A DNA stretch of 64,000 bases from UTCFX2 sp963788145 (GTDB lineage: Bacteria; Chloroflexota; Anaerolineae; Anaerolineales; UBA4823): assembly GCA_963788145.1 (NCBI GenBank), contig CAWBFQ010000003.1:248001-312000 (forward strand). Reading direction: 5' to 3'. Below, in pieces: positions 38,201 through 47,858 of this stretch (its first letter is position 1; every line of letters begins with the position of its first letter). Under the pieces are notes generated by a model. That model saw nothing but the letters and a program-made list of their open reading frames with translations. It searched no databases and was not told the DNA's origin. Both the position numbers and the translations under genes were made by a program.

Positions 38201-38559
38201 GGGATATTCTCGATTAATTTCTCCCGGATAGCCAGCCAGGCTGCTACGTCGTGTTCACAAATCAACCCACGCGAAGCATGGCTGCAGCTACATTTCAAAA
38301 AAAGATGGTAATTACCCGGGTCGGCGTTTGAGTTATTGCGGAAACTGGTTCGAATCAGACCGGAGTAGTTCTTTTCAATTTTGAATTGAACGTGATAGTG
38401 ACGCTTATCATGGACCGTACATTTTGCGCTAAGATCGGAAAGCTCAATGACTCGAGCCAGACCTTTTTGGAAAAGCTCTGAACCCAGTTGTAATATTTCA
38501 GAGTTGACCGATTGGATTAATCGTTCTTCGCTGAGTGTCTCCAGGTCGATTTTATGCAT
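35244..38559 (-). CDS. SWIM zinc-finger SNF2-family ATPase (three frameshifts)
   Basis: About 1100 residues once joined. The N-terminal region has a SWIM zinc finger (FLKCSCSHASRGLICEHDVAA, CxC...CxH). The ATPase core starts at FEFGGCLADDMGLGKTIQTL (motif I). The frame slips near 36423, then YAILDESQSIKN (DEAD-box equivalent) and LVLTGTPIENSISELWSQ follow. It slips again near 35815, then VLIFSQFVQML, KAGGLGLNLTAADYVIHIDPWWNPAVE and DRTHRIGQEKPV (motifs IV-VI). A third slip near 35283 restores a tail ending at a TAG at 35244. SWIM-SNF2 proteins are DNA translocases, probably in DNA repair or transcription. Confidence 0.88.
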
Positions 38560-38578
38560 TAGTCAGGTAGGTGAACCT

Positions 38579-38615
38579 CCAGAGGGAGCCGGAAAACTTT
38601 TCCAGCTCCCTCTGG
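38579..38615 (-). terminator. Long inverted repeat after the PLP enzyme gene
   Basis: Arms CCAGAGGGAGC / GCTCCCTCTGG (11 bp) continue past one mismatch into GGAAAA / TTTTCC, so nearly all 37 nt pair. It lies 43 bp beyond the stop of the PLP gene and 20 bp before the SNF2 start. There is no U-run after it, so it may act as a 3' stabiliser rather than a classic terminator. Confidence 0.5.
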
Positions 38616-38658
38616 AAATCATTATTCGAAATGTGCTATTGCAACTCGCTTATTTCTA

Positions 38659-40128
38659 TCAGCGAAGCAGGCCGACGTCATGATTGAATTCGGTGATCAG
38701 TTCATCAATCTGATCAACCTGTGATTGGTATTCACTCCAATAGGTCCGATCATACCATTGAGCCAGGATCTCCTCATAGGTCTTACCCTGCTGCTCAACC
38801 CAGGTAAAATACTTCAGGTTGTGCACTCGCCGTCGATCCTGATAATTCAGCTCAACCAGATTGTCAGTTGATTGGCCATGTAGATAACGGGCGAAGTCGG
38901 CTGCTGCGTCCAACTCGCTATATTCACCGAATTCAGCATGCATCTCCTTCAGGCGGCTGCCGTAAAGCTCCATAGAATCCGTTAACACGGTTAGGACAAT
39001 ATCATTTTCGCCTAGTTCATAATACTTGGCAAACTTGATCGCCGACAGCATGTTGGAGATGCCTGAAAAACCCAGCAGATCCAGGTTGTTGATCATGGCG
39101 TCCGGCACGCCTTTCTTATTCAAATATGCACGGCCAGCCGGTTCATTGAATAAACGCGAGAGGTTGACGACAGCGTTGTCGTCGATCGCGACGACGATAT
39201 CGGTATTCTTTGCATTATGGATCCAGGGTACATGCTTGTCGCCGATACCTTCGATGCGGTGGGCGCCATAACCATTTTCGAGCAATGTGGGGCATTGTAA
39301 GGCTTCACTGGCAATGATTTTGCTAGATGGGAACAATTCTTTCATGTAATCGCCGCTGGCAATCGTACCGGCTGAACCGGTTGCAGATGCCATGCCGCGA
39401 TATTCGTCTTTCGGTCCCATTGTCATCTTTAAGACTTCTTCCATCGCGTGACCCGTGATCTCGTAGTGCCACAGAGCGTTGCCCAACTCATCAAATTGAT
39501 TAAAGATCATCAGGTCTTGACCCGACTTGCGCAATTCCCAGCACTTATCGAAGATCTCTTTGACGTTTGATTCTGATCCGGGTGTGGCGATCACTTCTCC
39601 GGCGATTTTCGACAGCCACTCAAAACGTTCTCGGCTCATTCCTTCGGGCAGGATCGCGATCGATTCACATGCCAACAGGGAGGAATCATAAGCGCCGCCG
39701 CGGCAGTAGTTGCCAGTGGAAGGCCAGACAGCTTTTTGGGTTGTCGGATCGAATTGGCCGGTGACCAGGCGCGGGACCAGGCAGCCGAATGCAGCCCCCA
39801 CTTTATGAGCGCCGGTTGGAAACCACTTGCCCACCAGCACAATGATTCGGGCTGGCGTCCCGGTAAGGCTGGAAGGAAGTTCCATATAGTTGACTTTCCC
39901 GAATCCACCTCCCTGGGCTATCGGTTCATTTTTCCATGTAATCCGGAATAAGTTCAGCGGATTGACATCCCATAATCCGACAGCAGCCAGTTTTTGTTTG
40001 ATTTCTGCTGGGATCAGATCGGGTTTTTTCATCTGCGCGAATGTCGGGATGATAATGTTTCGCTCACGCACGCGCTGAATAGCGCGCTCTCGCCGTGCTT
40101 TATCAATCGTAAGATCTATAGTAGCCAA
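38659..40128 (-). CDS. Fold-type II PLP-dependent enzyme (cysteine-synthase superfamily)
   Basis: About 489 residues, well above the 300-400 of typical cysteine synthases and diaminopropionate ammonia-lyases. Motifs: PLP lysine in FPTGAHKVGAAFG, substrate loop STGNYCRGGAY, phosphate-binding ATGSAGTIASGDYM, and a long C-terminal helical extension. The start is a TTG at 40128 with GGAGAG 6 nt before it (MATIDLTIDKARRE). The reaction is unknown: beta-elimination or lyase chemistry on an amino acid is expected. It may fill the role of YgeX (diaminopropionate ammonia-lyase) in the purine island, but that is inference from context only. Confidence 0.78.
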   Translation of the reverse strand: MATIDLTIDKARRERAIQRVRERNIIIPTFAQMKKPDLIPAEIKQKLAAVGLWDVNPLNLFRITWKNEPIAQGGGFGKVNYMELPSSLTGTPARIIVLVGKWFPTGAHKVGAAFGCLVPRLVTGQFDPTTQKAVWPSTGNYCRGGAYDSSLLACESIAILPEGMSRERFEWLSKIAGEVIATPGSESNVKEIFDKCWELRKSGQDLMIFNQFDELGNALWHYEITGHAMEEVLKMTMGPKDEYRGMASATGSAGTIASGDYMKELFPSSKIIASEALQCPTLLENGYGAHRIEGIGDKHVPWIHNAKNTDIVVAIDDNAVVNLSRLFNEPAGRAYLNKKGVPDAMINNLDLLGFSGISNMLSAIKFAKYYELGENDIVLTVLTDSMELYGSRLKEMHAEFGEYSELDAAADFARYLHGQSTDNLVELNYQDRRRVHNLKYFTWVEQQGKTYEEILAQWYDRTYWSEYQSQVDQIDELITEFNHDVGLLR

Positions 40129-40191
40129 AATACTCTCTCCTGATTTCGAAAAATGTTCTCTAACCTTCCGGTAATGCACCAATCAGTTAGA

Positions 40192-41139
40192 TTATGGATG
40201 ATTCAATCGTAATGACTCTGGATCGTCTCGTACGATATACAAGGGCCGGCCTCGGACTTCATCATATAATCGACCAAGATATTCGCCCAGGATGCCGAGC
40301 GAGATCAATTGCACGCCTCCGAGAAACAGCACAGCGATCAGGGTGGTTGCTTGACCAAAGAATGCCTGTTCTCCGGCCAGTCGTAAAGCGATCACAACCG
40401 GGATCGCCAAGATGCTGATCCCCGCTGAAAAGAAACCGATATAGGTTGCGATTTGCAGCGGCAAATAGGAAAAGCCGGTAATTGCATCGCTAGCGAACTT
40501 GATCATTTTGCGTAAAGGGTATTTGGTCGCTCCGGCGAAACGAGCACGACGCCTGTACGGCACCCCTGTTTGACGGAAACCCACCCATACTGACATACCT
40601 CGCAAAAAGCGATGCCGTTCGCGCATTTGGTTGATGACATTTACCACCTTGCGATCCATTAATCGAAAATCGCCGGTATCTAACGGGATATCCACATCGG
40701 TGATGCGGTAAATCAAGCGGTAAAAAAGGGATGCAGTGAAAAGCTTGAACCAGGTTTCTCCTTCGCGTTCCGTTCGGACGGCATAAACCACTTCATAGCC
40801 CTCTCGCCATTTCGCGATCATATCAATGATCACTTCGGGAGGGTCCTGCAAATCGGAGTCAATGATCACGACTGCTTCACCACGGCTGTAATCTAACCCG
40901 GCTGTGACTGCCAATTGATGGCCAAAATTACGGGCAAAGATAACCGGGCGGATGTGATCATCTTCTTGTCCGATCTGCTGCATAATTTGGGCAGTCTGAT
41001 CTTGCGAGCCGTCATCTATCAGAACAAGCTCCCAGCTTTCGCCTGTCTGCGCCATGCTCTCTTTAACTCGCCGGTAAAACTCGGGCAGGGTGGCCTCTTC
41101 GTTAAATAAAGGGGCAACGACGGAAATCGTAGGTGTCAT
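40192..41139 (-). CDS. Family 2 glycosyltransferase (GtrB/DPM1-like)
   Basis: 315 residues. The catalytic domain starts ISVVAPLFNEEATLPEFYRRV, with LVLIDDGSQDQT and VIIDSDLQDPPEVI (DxD-type). Two C-terminal membrane helices follow (LQIATYIGFFSAGISILAIPVVIAL and LIAVLFLGGVQLISLGILGEYLGR). Such enzymes charge polyprenyl phosphate with a hexose on the inner membrane face. The product could feed the GT-C glycosyltransferase encoded near 5-7 kb. Confidence 0.9.
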   Translation of the reverse strand: MTPTISVVAPLFNEEATLPEFYRRVKESMAQTGESWELVLIDDGSQDQTAQIMQQIGQEDDHIRPVIFARNFGHQLAVTAGLDYSRGEAVVIIDSDLQDPPEVIIDMIAKWREGYEVVYAVRTEREGETWFKLFTASLFYRLIYRITDVDIPLDTGDFRLMDRKVVNVINQMRERHRFLRGMSVWVGFRQTGVPYRRRARFAGATKYPLRKMIKFASDAITGFSYLPLQIATYIGFFSAGISILAIPVVIALRLAGEQAFFGQATTLIAVLFLGGVQLISLGILGEYLGRLYDEVRGRPLYIVRDDPESLRLNHP

Positions 41140-41171
41140 ATATCCTCAAGAAAAATGGTAATGTCTGTGCC

Positions 41172-42423
41172 TCAGCTCTTTAGCAAATTTCGAACTGCAT
41201 CTAGCTTGGGTTCGATGATCGGGGCTGGTTGCACAGCTTGCATGGCTGCTTTTACATCCTTTAACCCACTGCCTGTGTTCAACACCATCACCGGATCGGA
41301 TGACAGCACGAATCCACGCTGAACTGCTGAGACCAGTCCTGCATAAGCGGTCGCTCCAGCTGGTTCTGCGAAGATACCAGCCTTGCCCAGCGTTGCGATG
41401 GCGGCCAGAATTTGATCGTCGTTGACCAACAGATATCGCCCATTTGTCTGGGTTGCAGCTCGCACTGCCCGCACTCCATCCCTGGGGAGGTCTACCGAAA
41501 TACTATCCGCGATCGTTTTCGCCTGCACAGGTGTGATCTTCTCGACCCCGGCGAAGAAAGCGTTCGCAATCGCTGCCGATCCTTCCGCCTGGATCCCGAA
41601 AATCTGGGGGATCCCATCAATCCATCCAAGTTCCAGCAGGTCCTTGAAGCCCTTGTGAATCCCAGAGATGATATTGCCATCGCCAACAGACACAAATAGT
41701 TTCAGTGCGGCAAGCGGAAAATCGAGATGAGTGTTGCGATACCAATCCCAGATTTCCAGCGCGGCAGTTTTCTTCCCTTCGGCGGTGAAGGGGTTAAAGC
41801 CAGTGTTGCGGCAGTACCAATGAAATTCTTCCGCTGCCTGGATGGTGAGATCGAAGGCGTCGTCATAAGTTCCATCAACCAGGATAACTTTCGCCCCAAA
41901 GACTAAAAGCTGGGCGACCTTGGCTGGCGGGGCGCTGCGCGGCGCAAAAATGACCGCTTTTTGGCCCACCGCAGCGGACATGCCAGCCAATGCTGCGCCG
42001 GCGTTGCCGGTGGAAGCAGTGACCACAACCTCTGCTTTGATTTCGTATGCCCGAGCAACCACCACCGCGCTGGCGCGATCCTTGAACGAGGCAGTCGGAT
42101 TACGGCTTTCATCCTTCAGCCATAGCTTTTCAAGTTTAAGTTCTCTCGCCAGGAGAGGCGGAGCAAGGACGGGTGTCCATCCTGCCAGTCTAAGCGGTGT
42201 GCCCAGGCCTCCCGGGTCCGTGACGGGTAAAAGCGGCAGGTAGCGCCATAGCGAACTTTCTCCGCCAAGTGGTAAACCAGCTGGCCCCAGTGTTTTGCGG
42301 ATATAGGGAATGTCGATCTGGATGTTGAGATTTCCCACCGTCTTTCGGGCAGGTGTAGGTGACTTGTGTGGGCTGATATTCCGCTCCACAAAGGGAGCAT
42401 TGATAACCAATGAAGCGTCCCAT
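41172..42423 (-). CDS. thrC: Threonine synthase (one frameshift)
   Basis: Start at 42423 (MGRFIGYQCSLCGAEYQP), giving a zinc-ribbon-like N-terminus with CSLC and a later CPKDGG. A slip near 42335 in an AAA run leads into NLNIQIDIPYIRKTLG. The PLP core shows LKDESRNPTASFKDRAS (PLP lysine), TASTGNAGAALAGMSA, SVGDGNIISG and LNTGSGLKD. It converts O-phosphohomoserine to threonine. It lies one base beyond the BMP-transporter permease stop with its ribosome site inside that gene, so it is transcribed with the transporter. Confidence 0.87.
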
Positions 42424-42424
42424 T

Positions 42425-43396
42425 TTAAAGGCCTCGTTCTCCTCGAACGTATGGAGTTCCCAGGGCAGCCGGTGCTCCTAGGCGTTTGCGAATCGCTTCC
42501 CGTGAGCCGATCACCAACACGATGATGGTGAATGCATATGGGAGCATTTGCAAGAAGAATCCCCAATAGGGGTTATAGTAAAACGGATTGGCAAACCCAA
42601 ACAACATGGTAGGTCCTTGAATATCCAGGATCAATCGCCGCAGCGCTCCAAATGTGTATGAACCAATGGCTGCGCGGATAGGATCCCATTGAGCGAAGAT
42701 CACCAAGCCCACTGCAATCCATCCCTGCCCGGCGGTGGTTAGCTCGCTGAACCAGCCCGGCGCAACTGCCAGGCTGATGGTTGCTCCGCCAAGACCTGCT
42801 AATAATCCTCCCACAAAGACATAAAAGTAGCGCAAACGGAAGACATTGATCCCCAGGGCGTCCGCGGCAGCTGGATATTCGCCCACCGCGCGCAGGTGCA
42901 TCCCAGGACGAGTTTTATAAATGTAAAACCAGGTGAGGGGAATCAGCAGATAGCCGACGTAAACCAGGACACTGTGATCGGTAAAGAAAACTGGACCTAA
43001 AAATGGGATCAGACTCAAGATAGGGATCGTGAATTTTGGCAGCAGCGAAACCGTTCCAGCGCTGCTCAAACCTTCACCCAGCACAAGGCTAATGCCGGTA
43101 CCTAAGAAGGTCAGCGCCAAACCGCTGACCACTTGATCAGCATGCAAGGTGATGGTAATAAAGGCATGGATTTGGCTCAACAACCCGGCAACGAGCATGG
43201 CGATGATCACACCCAACCAGGGATTCCCGGTCGCAATCGCGACGCTGAACGCGCTCATCGCGCCAATCAGCATCATCCCTTCCACGCCGAGATTCAGAAC
43301 TCCAGACCGCTCGGCAAATAACTCGCCAATGGTTGCAAACAGCAGCACTGTCCCACTGGCTACCCCGGCCTGCAAAATAATGATGATTGCATCCAT
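42425..43396 (-). CDS. BMP-type ABC transporter permease 2, system I
   Basis: About 323 residues. The start at 43396 (MDAIIIILQAGVASGT) has GAGGAGG upstream. Signature of the nucleoside (BmpA/NupQ-type) permease family: FAERSGVLNLGVEGMMLIGAM, RPGMHLRAVGEYPAAADALGI and AGQGWIAVGLVIFAQWDPIRA. About nine helices. It pairs with the adjoining permease as the heterodimeric membrane channel of system I. Confidence 0.92.
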   Translation of the reverse strand: MDAIIIILQAGVASGTVLLFATIGELFAERSGVLNLGVEGMMLIGAMSAFSVAIATGNPWLGVIIAMLVAGLLSQIHAFITITLHADQVVSGLALTFLGTGISLVLGEGLSSAGTVSLLPKFTIPILSLIPFLGPVFFTDHSVLVYVGYLLIPLTWFYIYKTRPGMHLRAVGEYPAAADALGINVFRLRYFYVFVGGLLAGLGGATISLAVAPGWFSELTTAGQGWIAVGLVIFAQWDPIRAAIGSYTFGALRRLILDIQGPTMLFGFANPFYYNPYWGFFLQMLPYAFTIIVLVIGSREAIRKRLGAPAALGTPYVRGERGL

Positions 43397-43398
43397 GC

Positions 43399-44477
43399 TC
43401 AAGCCTCCTCGGGGATACGCTCGATGCGGATCCGGTAGCGCAACAGGAAATCGCTTGCGATCAAGCATACTAAAATGATCCCCTGGATCATTTTAGGCAC
43501 TCCGGAGGGTTGGATTTCCCGCCCTGCCAGGATCAAAGCTCCAAATAGGATCGATACCACCACCACCGCAAAAGGATTCAGCTTGGCCAGCCAGGCAATG
43601 ATGATCCCGGTAAAGCCATATCCCGGCGAGATAGCGGATTGCAGCCGGTGGACAACTCCGGTGATCTCGGACACGCCTGCCAGTCCGGCTAATGCGCCCG
43701 ATAGCATCATGACCAGGATGGTATTTCGGGTGATATTGATCCCGGCATAACGGGCGGCACGTGGGTTATCCCCGATTAATCGAATTTCATAACCCCAGCG
43801 GCTGCGATAGATGATCAGCCAAACCACGACAGACATCACCAAACCGACGATCAAACCTGCGTGGGTTGTCAATCCGCGCAGCGCCGGGATCTGGCTCCCG
43901 AAATCTGTAAGGCGAGGCAGCCAGGCGTTTTTGGGGAACATTGGGCTCATTTGGAAACCGCCTTCTGTCCAAACGGCAAAGATGAAATAATTGATCAAGG
44001 ATAAGGCGATGTAGTTCATCATCAAGGTTGTGATGATTTCGTTCACATTTAATTTGGCCTTGAGATACCCTGGTATAAACCCCCATAAGGCTCCAGCCAG
44101 AGCTGCCTGCTATCATTGTAGTCAGGAAGAAGAGCCAGGCCAGGCGCCTCGGGCGGCAGGATTGGGATCAATATCACTGCGCTGGCTCCAAATGCACCCA
44201 GGAAGAATTGACCTTCCGCCCCAATATTCCACAAGCGCATTCTGAATGCAACCGAACAGGCAAGACCAACCAGAATGAGCGGCGTCGCTTTGACAATCGT
44301 GTCGGAGAACACTCCCAGATCGCCGAAAGAGGCATTCGCGATGTGAACATAGGATCGCCATGGGTCTCCTCCAGCCAGCGCAATGACGATCCCCCCTAAG
44401 AATAACGCTATGACAATCGCGCCGAGTGAAACCGCAAAAGGATACCAGCGCGGCGGTTCATTCAGCCTGGGTTCCAT
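43399..44477 (-). CDS. BMP-type ABC transporter permease 1, system I (two frameshifts)
   Basis: About 360 residues when joined. The first frame (ATPLILVGLACSVAFRMRLWNIGAEGQFFLGA) slips near 44117 into FLTTMIAG and again near 44095 into ALAGALWGFIPGYLKAKLNVN, then NEIITTLMMNYIALSLINY. The later part contains GYEIRLIGDNPRAARYAGI and GYGFTGIIIAWLAKLNPFAV, both typical of the family. Slips one base apart in opposite contexts suggest sequence error. The start may be further upstream: YRIR-like coding continues before the ATG at 44477. Confidence 0.85.
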
Positions 44478-44530
44478 ACGGATTCGATAGGGGAGTAAGA
44501 CGACGTGCTCTAGAAGGCGGGGATGTCATG

Positions 44531-46111
44531 TTAGCCATTGACTGCTGCTCCTTGTTTTTCTATTCGTTCGAGGGGAGTGCCAGTCATCATCAGGCCAAGC
44601 GTTTCAGATCCGGTTTAACATTTCGCCCATAATGCGACCCTCATAGATAACCACAATCCGGTCACTTAAGCTCATCAATTCTTCCAGCTCTTCAGAGATC
44701 AGCAGGATAGCTGAGCCAGCTTCGCGTTGGGTTAAGAGCAACCTTCTGAACACCTTCGATAGCACCCACATCCAGTCCACGCGTCGGTTGGACCGCCAGC
44801 ATAAAGGCAGGATTGCCAGAAATCTCCCGCGCCAGGATGACACGCTGAAGGTTTCCACCGGAAAGCAACCGGACCGGTGTTTCGACATTGGGGACGATGA
44901 TATCGTAAGCGTCTTTTAACTCTTTCGCAAATCGGGTGGCAGTTTGCATATCAATCATCCAACCTCGTCCGATCGGCGCCTGGCGATATTTCTTCATGAT
45001 GACATTATCAGTGACGCTCAAGTTGGGAGAAGAGCCAACATGGGTGCGATCCTCTGGAACGTAAGCCAAGCCCTTTCTGGATGCCAAATAATGCAGATTG
45101 GTTGCAAATCGTCTCCCCATTCAGCTTCACACAACCCTGGGAGCATTTACGCAGCCCGCTCACCACTTGAGCCAACTCGCTCTGACCATTCCCAGCCACG
45201 CCCGCCAACCCAACGATTTCCCCTGCTCGGACGTCCAAAGAGACGCCTCGTAAAGCCGGGAGTCCTTTATCGTTTTCGGCAAAGATGTCTTGAATGCTCA
45301 GGATCACTTCGCCCGGTTTTTGTTCTTTTTTATCGAGATGGAAGATCACTTCACGCCCCACCATCTGGCGGGCAAGCTCATCCTTAGTAACACCACGCGC
45401 AGGCAAACCTCCAGCTGTCATGCGCCCCTTGCGCAGCACGGTCACTCGGTCTGCGATGGTCATCACTTCCTGCAGTTTGTGGCTGATGAAGATGACAGAT
45501 TTACCTTCCGTTACCATAGTCCTTAATGTGGCGATCAGCCCTTCAATTTCCTGTGGGGCGAGCACTGCAGTGGGCTCATCCATAATCAACACTTCTGCGC
45601 CACGATAAAGCATCTTGAGGATTTCGACGCGCTGCTGCTCGCCGACCGAAAGTTGCCAGATTTTGGCGGTTGGATCGACTTTCAACCCAAATCTTTCGCC
45701 CAGATCCGCGATGATATCATCATAACGCGGCAGGCTCATGATAAAGCGTGGATCATCCAAACCCAATAAGATGTTTTCGGTCACTGTTTGAGTGGGGACG
45801 AGCATGAAGTGCTGGTGGATCATCCCTATCCCGGCTTGGATCGCATGACGTGGGGAAGCCAGGTTGACATGCTGTCCATTTACCAGGATCGTACCCGCAT
45901 CTGGTTTATACATCCCCGCCAGGATATTCATGAGTGTGCTCTTACCGGCGCCGTTCTCGCCTAACAGTGCGTGGATCTCACCGCGCTGCAAGTTGAAATC
46001 AACGTGGTCGTTTGCCAGCACCCCGGGGAAACGTTTTACGATAGCCCGCATTTCGATTACGGGTGTTGTCGAGTTGGAAGGTTGCATACGATCGTCAGCT
46101 TGGGCGGCCAT
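44531..46111 (-). CDS. BMP-type ABC transporter ATPase, system I (three frameshifts)
   Basis: Double-ABC protein of about 525 residues (MglA/RbsA architecture). The start at 46111 (MAAQADDRM) has GGGAG 5 nt before it. NBD1: LLGENGAGKSTLMNIL, LSVGEQQRVEIL, LIMDEPTAVLAPQEIE. NBD2: GVAGNGQSELAQVVSG, then a slip near 45105, AYVPEDRTHVG, LLSGGNLQRVILARE, a slip near 44755, AILLISEELEELMSLSDRI, and a slip near 44615 before SETLGLMMTG and a TAA at 44531. It powers import with the two downstream permeases. Confidence 0.88.
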
Positions 46112-46139
46112 GATACTCCCATTCATTCTTTCCGTTTCA

Positions 46140-46170
46140 GACCTCCGAGGTCTCAAAGACCTCGGAGGTC
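46140..46170 (-). repeat. Perfect stem-loop between binding-protein and ATPase genes, system I
   Basis: 13-bp perfect arms (GACCTCCGAGGTC / GACCTCGGAGGTC) with a 5-nt loop. Each arm is itself nearly palindromic. It lies 68 bp beyond the binding-protein stop and 28 bp before the ATPase start. No U-run follows, so partial termination or mRNA stabilisation is likelier than full termination. The motif resembles a dispersed palindrome. Confidence 0.75.
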
Positions 46171-46238
46171 TTATTTCGCATCGCAGATTACCTCAGTTTG
46201 AAAAACCAGGTATCAGGCTTTGGTGATCCGGTTACATA

Positions 46239-47507
46239 TTACTGCTTGGGCAGCTCAGCGGTAATGCCTTCAGCCCACCAGTACATACAGAACTTGCATT
46301 CCAAACCGGGCGCTCCGGGTGGGAATTGATCCAGGTCCGCCTGCACCATCTTCTCGCCCGCCGGGATCATTACCTTGCCTTGGTTGTCGTTGATTGGGCC
46401 AGAGAACACGTCGAAGCGGGTGAATTCACCTTTCATCATCTTTGTCCAAGGTTTCTTTCACCATCGCAACCACTTCGGGTGGAAGCTCTTGCACGCCCTT
46501 GGTCAACTGCTGGCCTTCCATGAAGCCATACAGACCCAGACCGCCGGTGTCCGCATCGAAGTAATCCCAGCCTACTTTGTAGGTTTTGTCAATCAGTCCT
46601 TTTGCTACGTTGGCATAGACCGGACCCCAATTCCAATAGGGTGCTGTCAGGCAGCGCTCGACTTTGCAGGAACCCGACCAGTCATAGGTGATGCCCCATT
46701 TGCCTTTTTCCTGGGCGACATCGGCCACAGCGGGTGTGTCTGCGCCGGTGAAGACCACCTGCGCGCCAGCGTCAAACAACGAAGCAGCTGCTTCCTTCTC
46801 TATGACTGGGTCGTGCCAGGTGTTGATCCAGCGCACGTCCATAGTGCATTCCGGGCAAGTTTTCTTCATGCCGAGAGCGATCGCATTCCCGAGGCGGATT
46901 TCTTCAGGAATGGGGAAGGTTGCCATATAGCCTAATTTTGGATTTCCATCCATCTTGGCGCGCGCGCCGGCAAGCATGCCGGCCAGGTATTTCATGCTTT
47001 CCATTGCGCCAAACAGGTTGCCAAAGTTAGTAGTGTTCGACTTGTAGCCGCTGATATGGATGAAATAGGATTCAGGGAATTCGCTAGCCACGATTTCCAT
47101 CGGGTCCATGAAACCAAAGGATGTGCCGAAGATCAAGGTAAATCCCTTGCGGGCCAGGCTGCGGAAGACTTGTTCCGAGTCGGCGCCTTCAGGCACGTTC
47201 TCGATGTAAGCGGTATGAACGTTTGGGACGTTCTTTTGAACGTATTCCAAACCTTCGTAGTGCGCTTGCGACCAGCCACCGTCATCATGCGGCCCGATCA
47301 GTACCATGGCGATATTAAACTTACCATCCTGAATATCAGGAATCTGGAAGCCGCCTACTTCTGCCGGTGCTGCAGTTGGTTCAACCTTGGGGGCTTCGGT
47401 TTGCACTGGCTGAGCCGGGGGGGATTGGCGCCTTGTCCGCAGGCGGAAATCGCCAATGCAACGATCGCTAAAATGCTGAACAGTCGCCAAAGGGTTTTTG
47501 TTTGCAT
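46239..47507 (-). CDS. BMP-family substrate-binding lipoprotein, system I (two frameshifts)
   Basis: About 422 residues. The start at 47507 (MQTKTLWRLFSILAIVALAISACG) has GGAGGAGT upstream and a lipobox ISAC. A slip in a C7 run near 47417 leads to SPPAQPVQTEAPKVEP. The body has IAMVLIGPHDDGGWSQAHYEGLEYV, PEGADSEQVFRSLARKG, LIFGTSFGFMDPM and AQVVFTGADTPAVADVA, the BmpA/Med family pattern. A slip near 46436 gives the tail KMMKGEFTRFDVFSGPI. Family members bind nucleosides or purine-like ligands. Confidence 0.88.
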
Positions 47508-47858
47508 ACTACTCCTCCATCTACTAATTGTCTGAAATTTTTTTTTACGGTTATCCTTCATATAACAAAAGGATGGGATCAAATTCTATCGCGGTGTTTA
47601 ATAGTCGTCGCTTCGCCTCCTTTCTGCTGGTGATTGAAGCAATTCAATTGACACCGGCGGCCGGATCCGCTTGAAGATCGGATCACCTAATATTCGCATA
47701 CCACTAGATTTCCAGTTCTTTATATCGATACCAGACCATCCTTTAAGCATACAACGAGAATGCTCATCCGTCTATGGTTTTTCTTCCCTATTATTTCAGG
47801 CTATTTGACATGAAAAAATGTCTTAGCCTGCTGCAGGTCAGAACAAAAAGCGGATCGC
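47508..47858. other. 351-bp intergenic region upstream of binding-protein gene, system I
   Basis: No gene seen. It holds an imperfect copy of the TTGTCTGACAA palindrome (TTGTCTGAAAT, 47528-47538) and a small 5-bp hairpin with a T-rich loop (47807-47822), both noted on the minus strand side. I found no convincing sigma-70 promoter. Confidence 0.4.

Noticed and set aside
46140..46170. Stem-loop as an insertion-sequence end
   Set aside because: No transposase gene and no second terminal repeat nearby.
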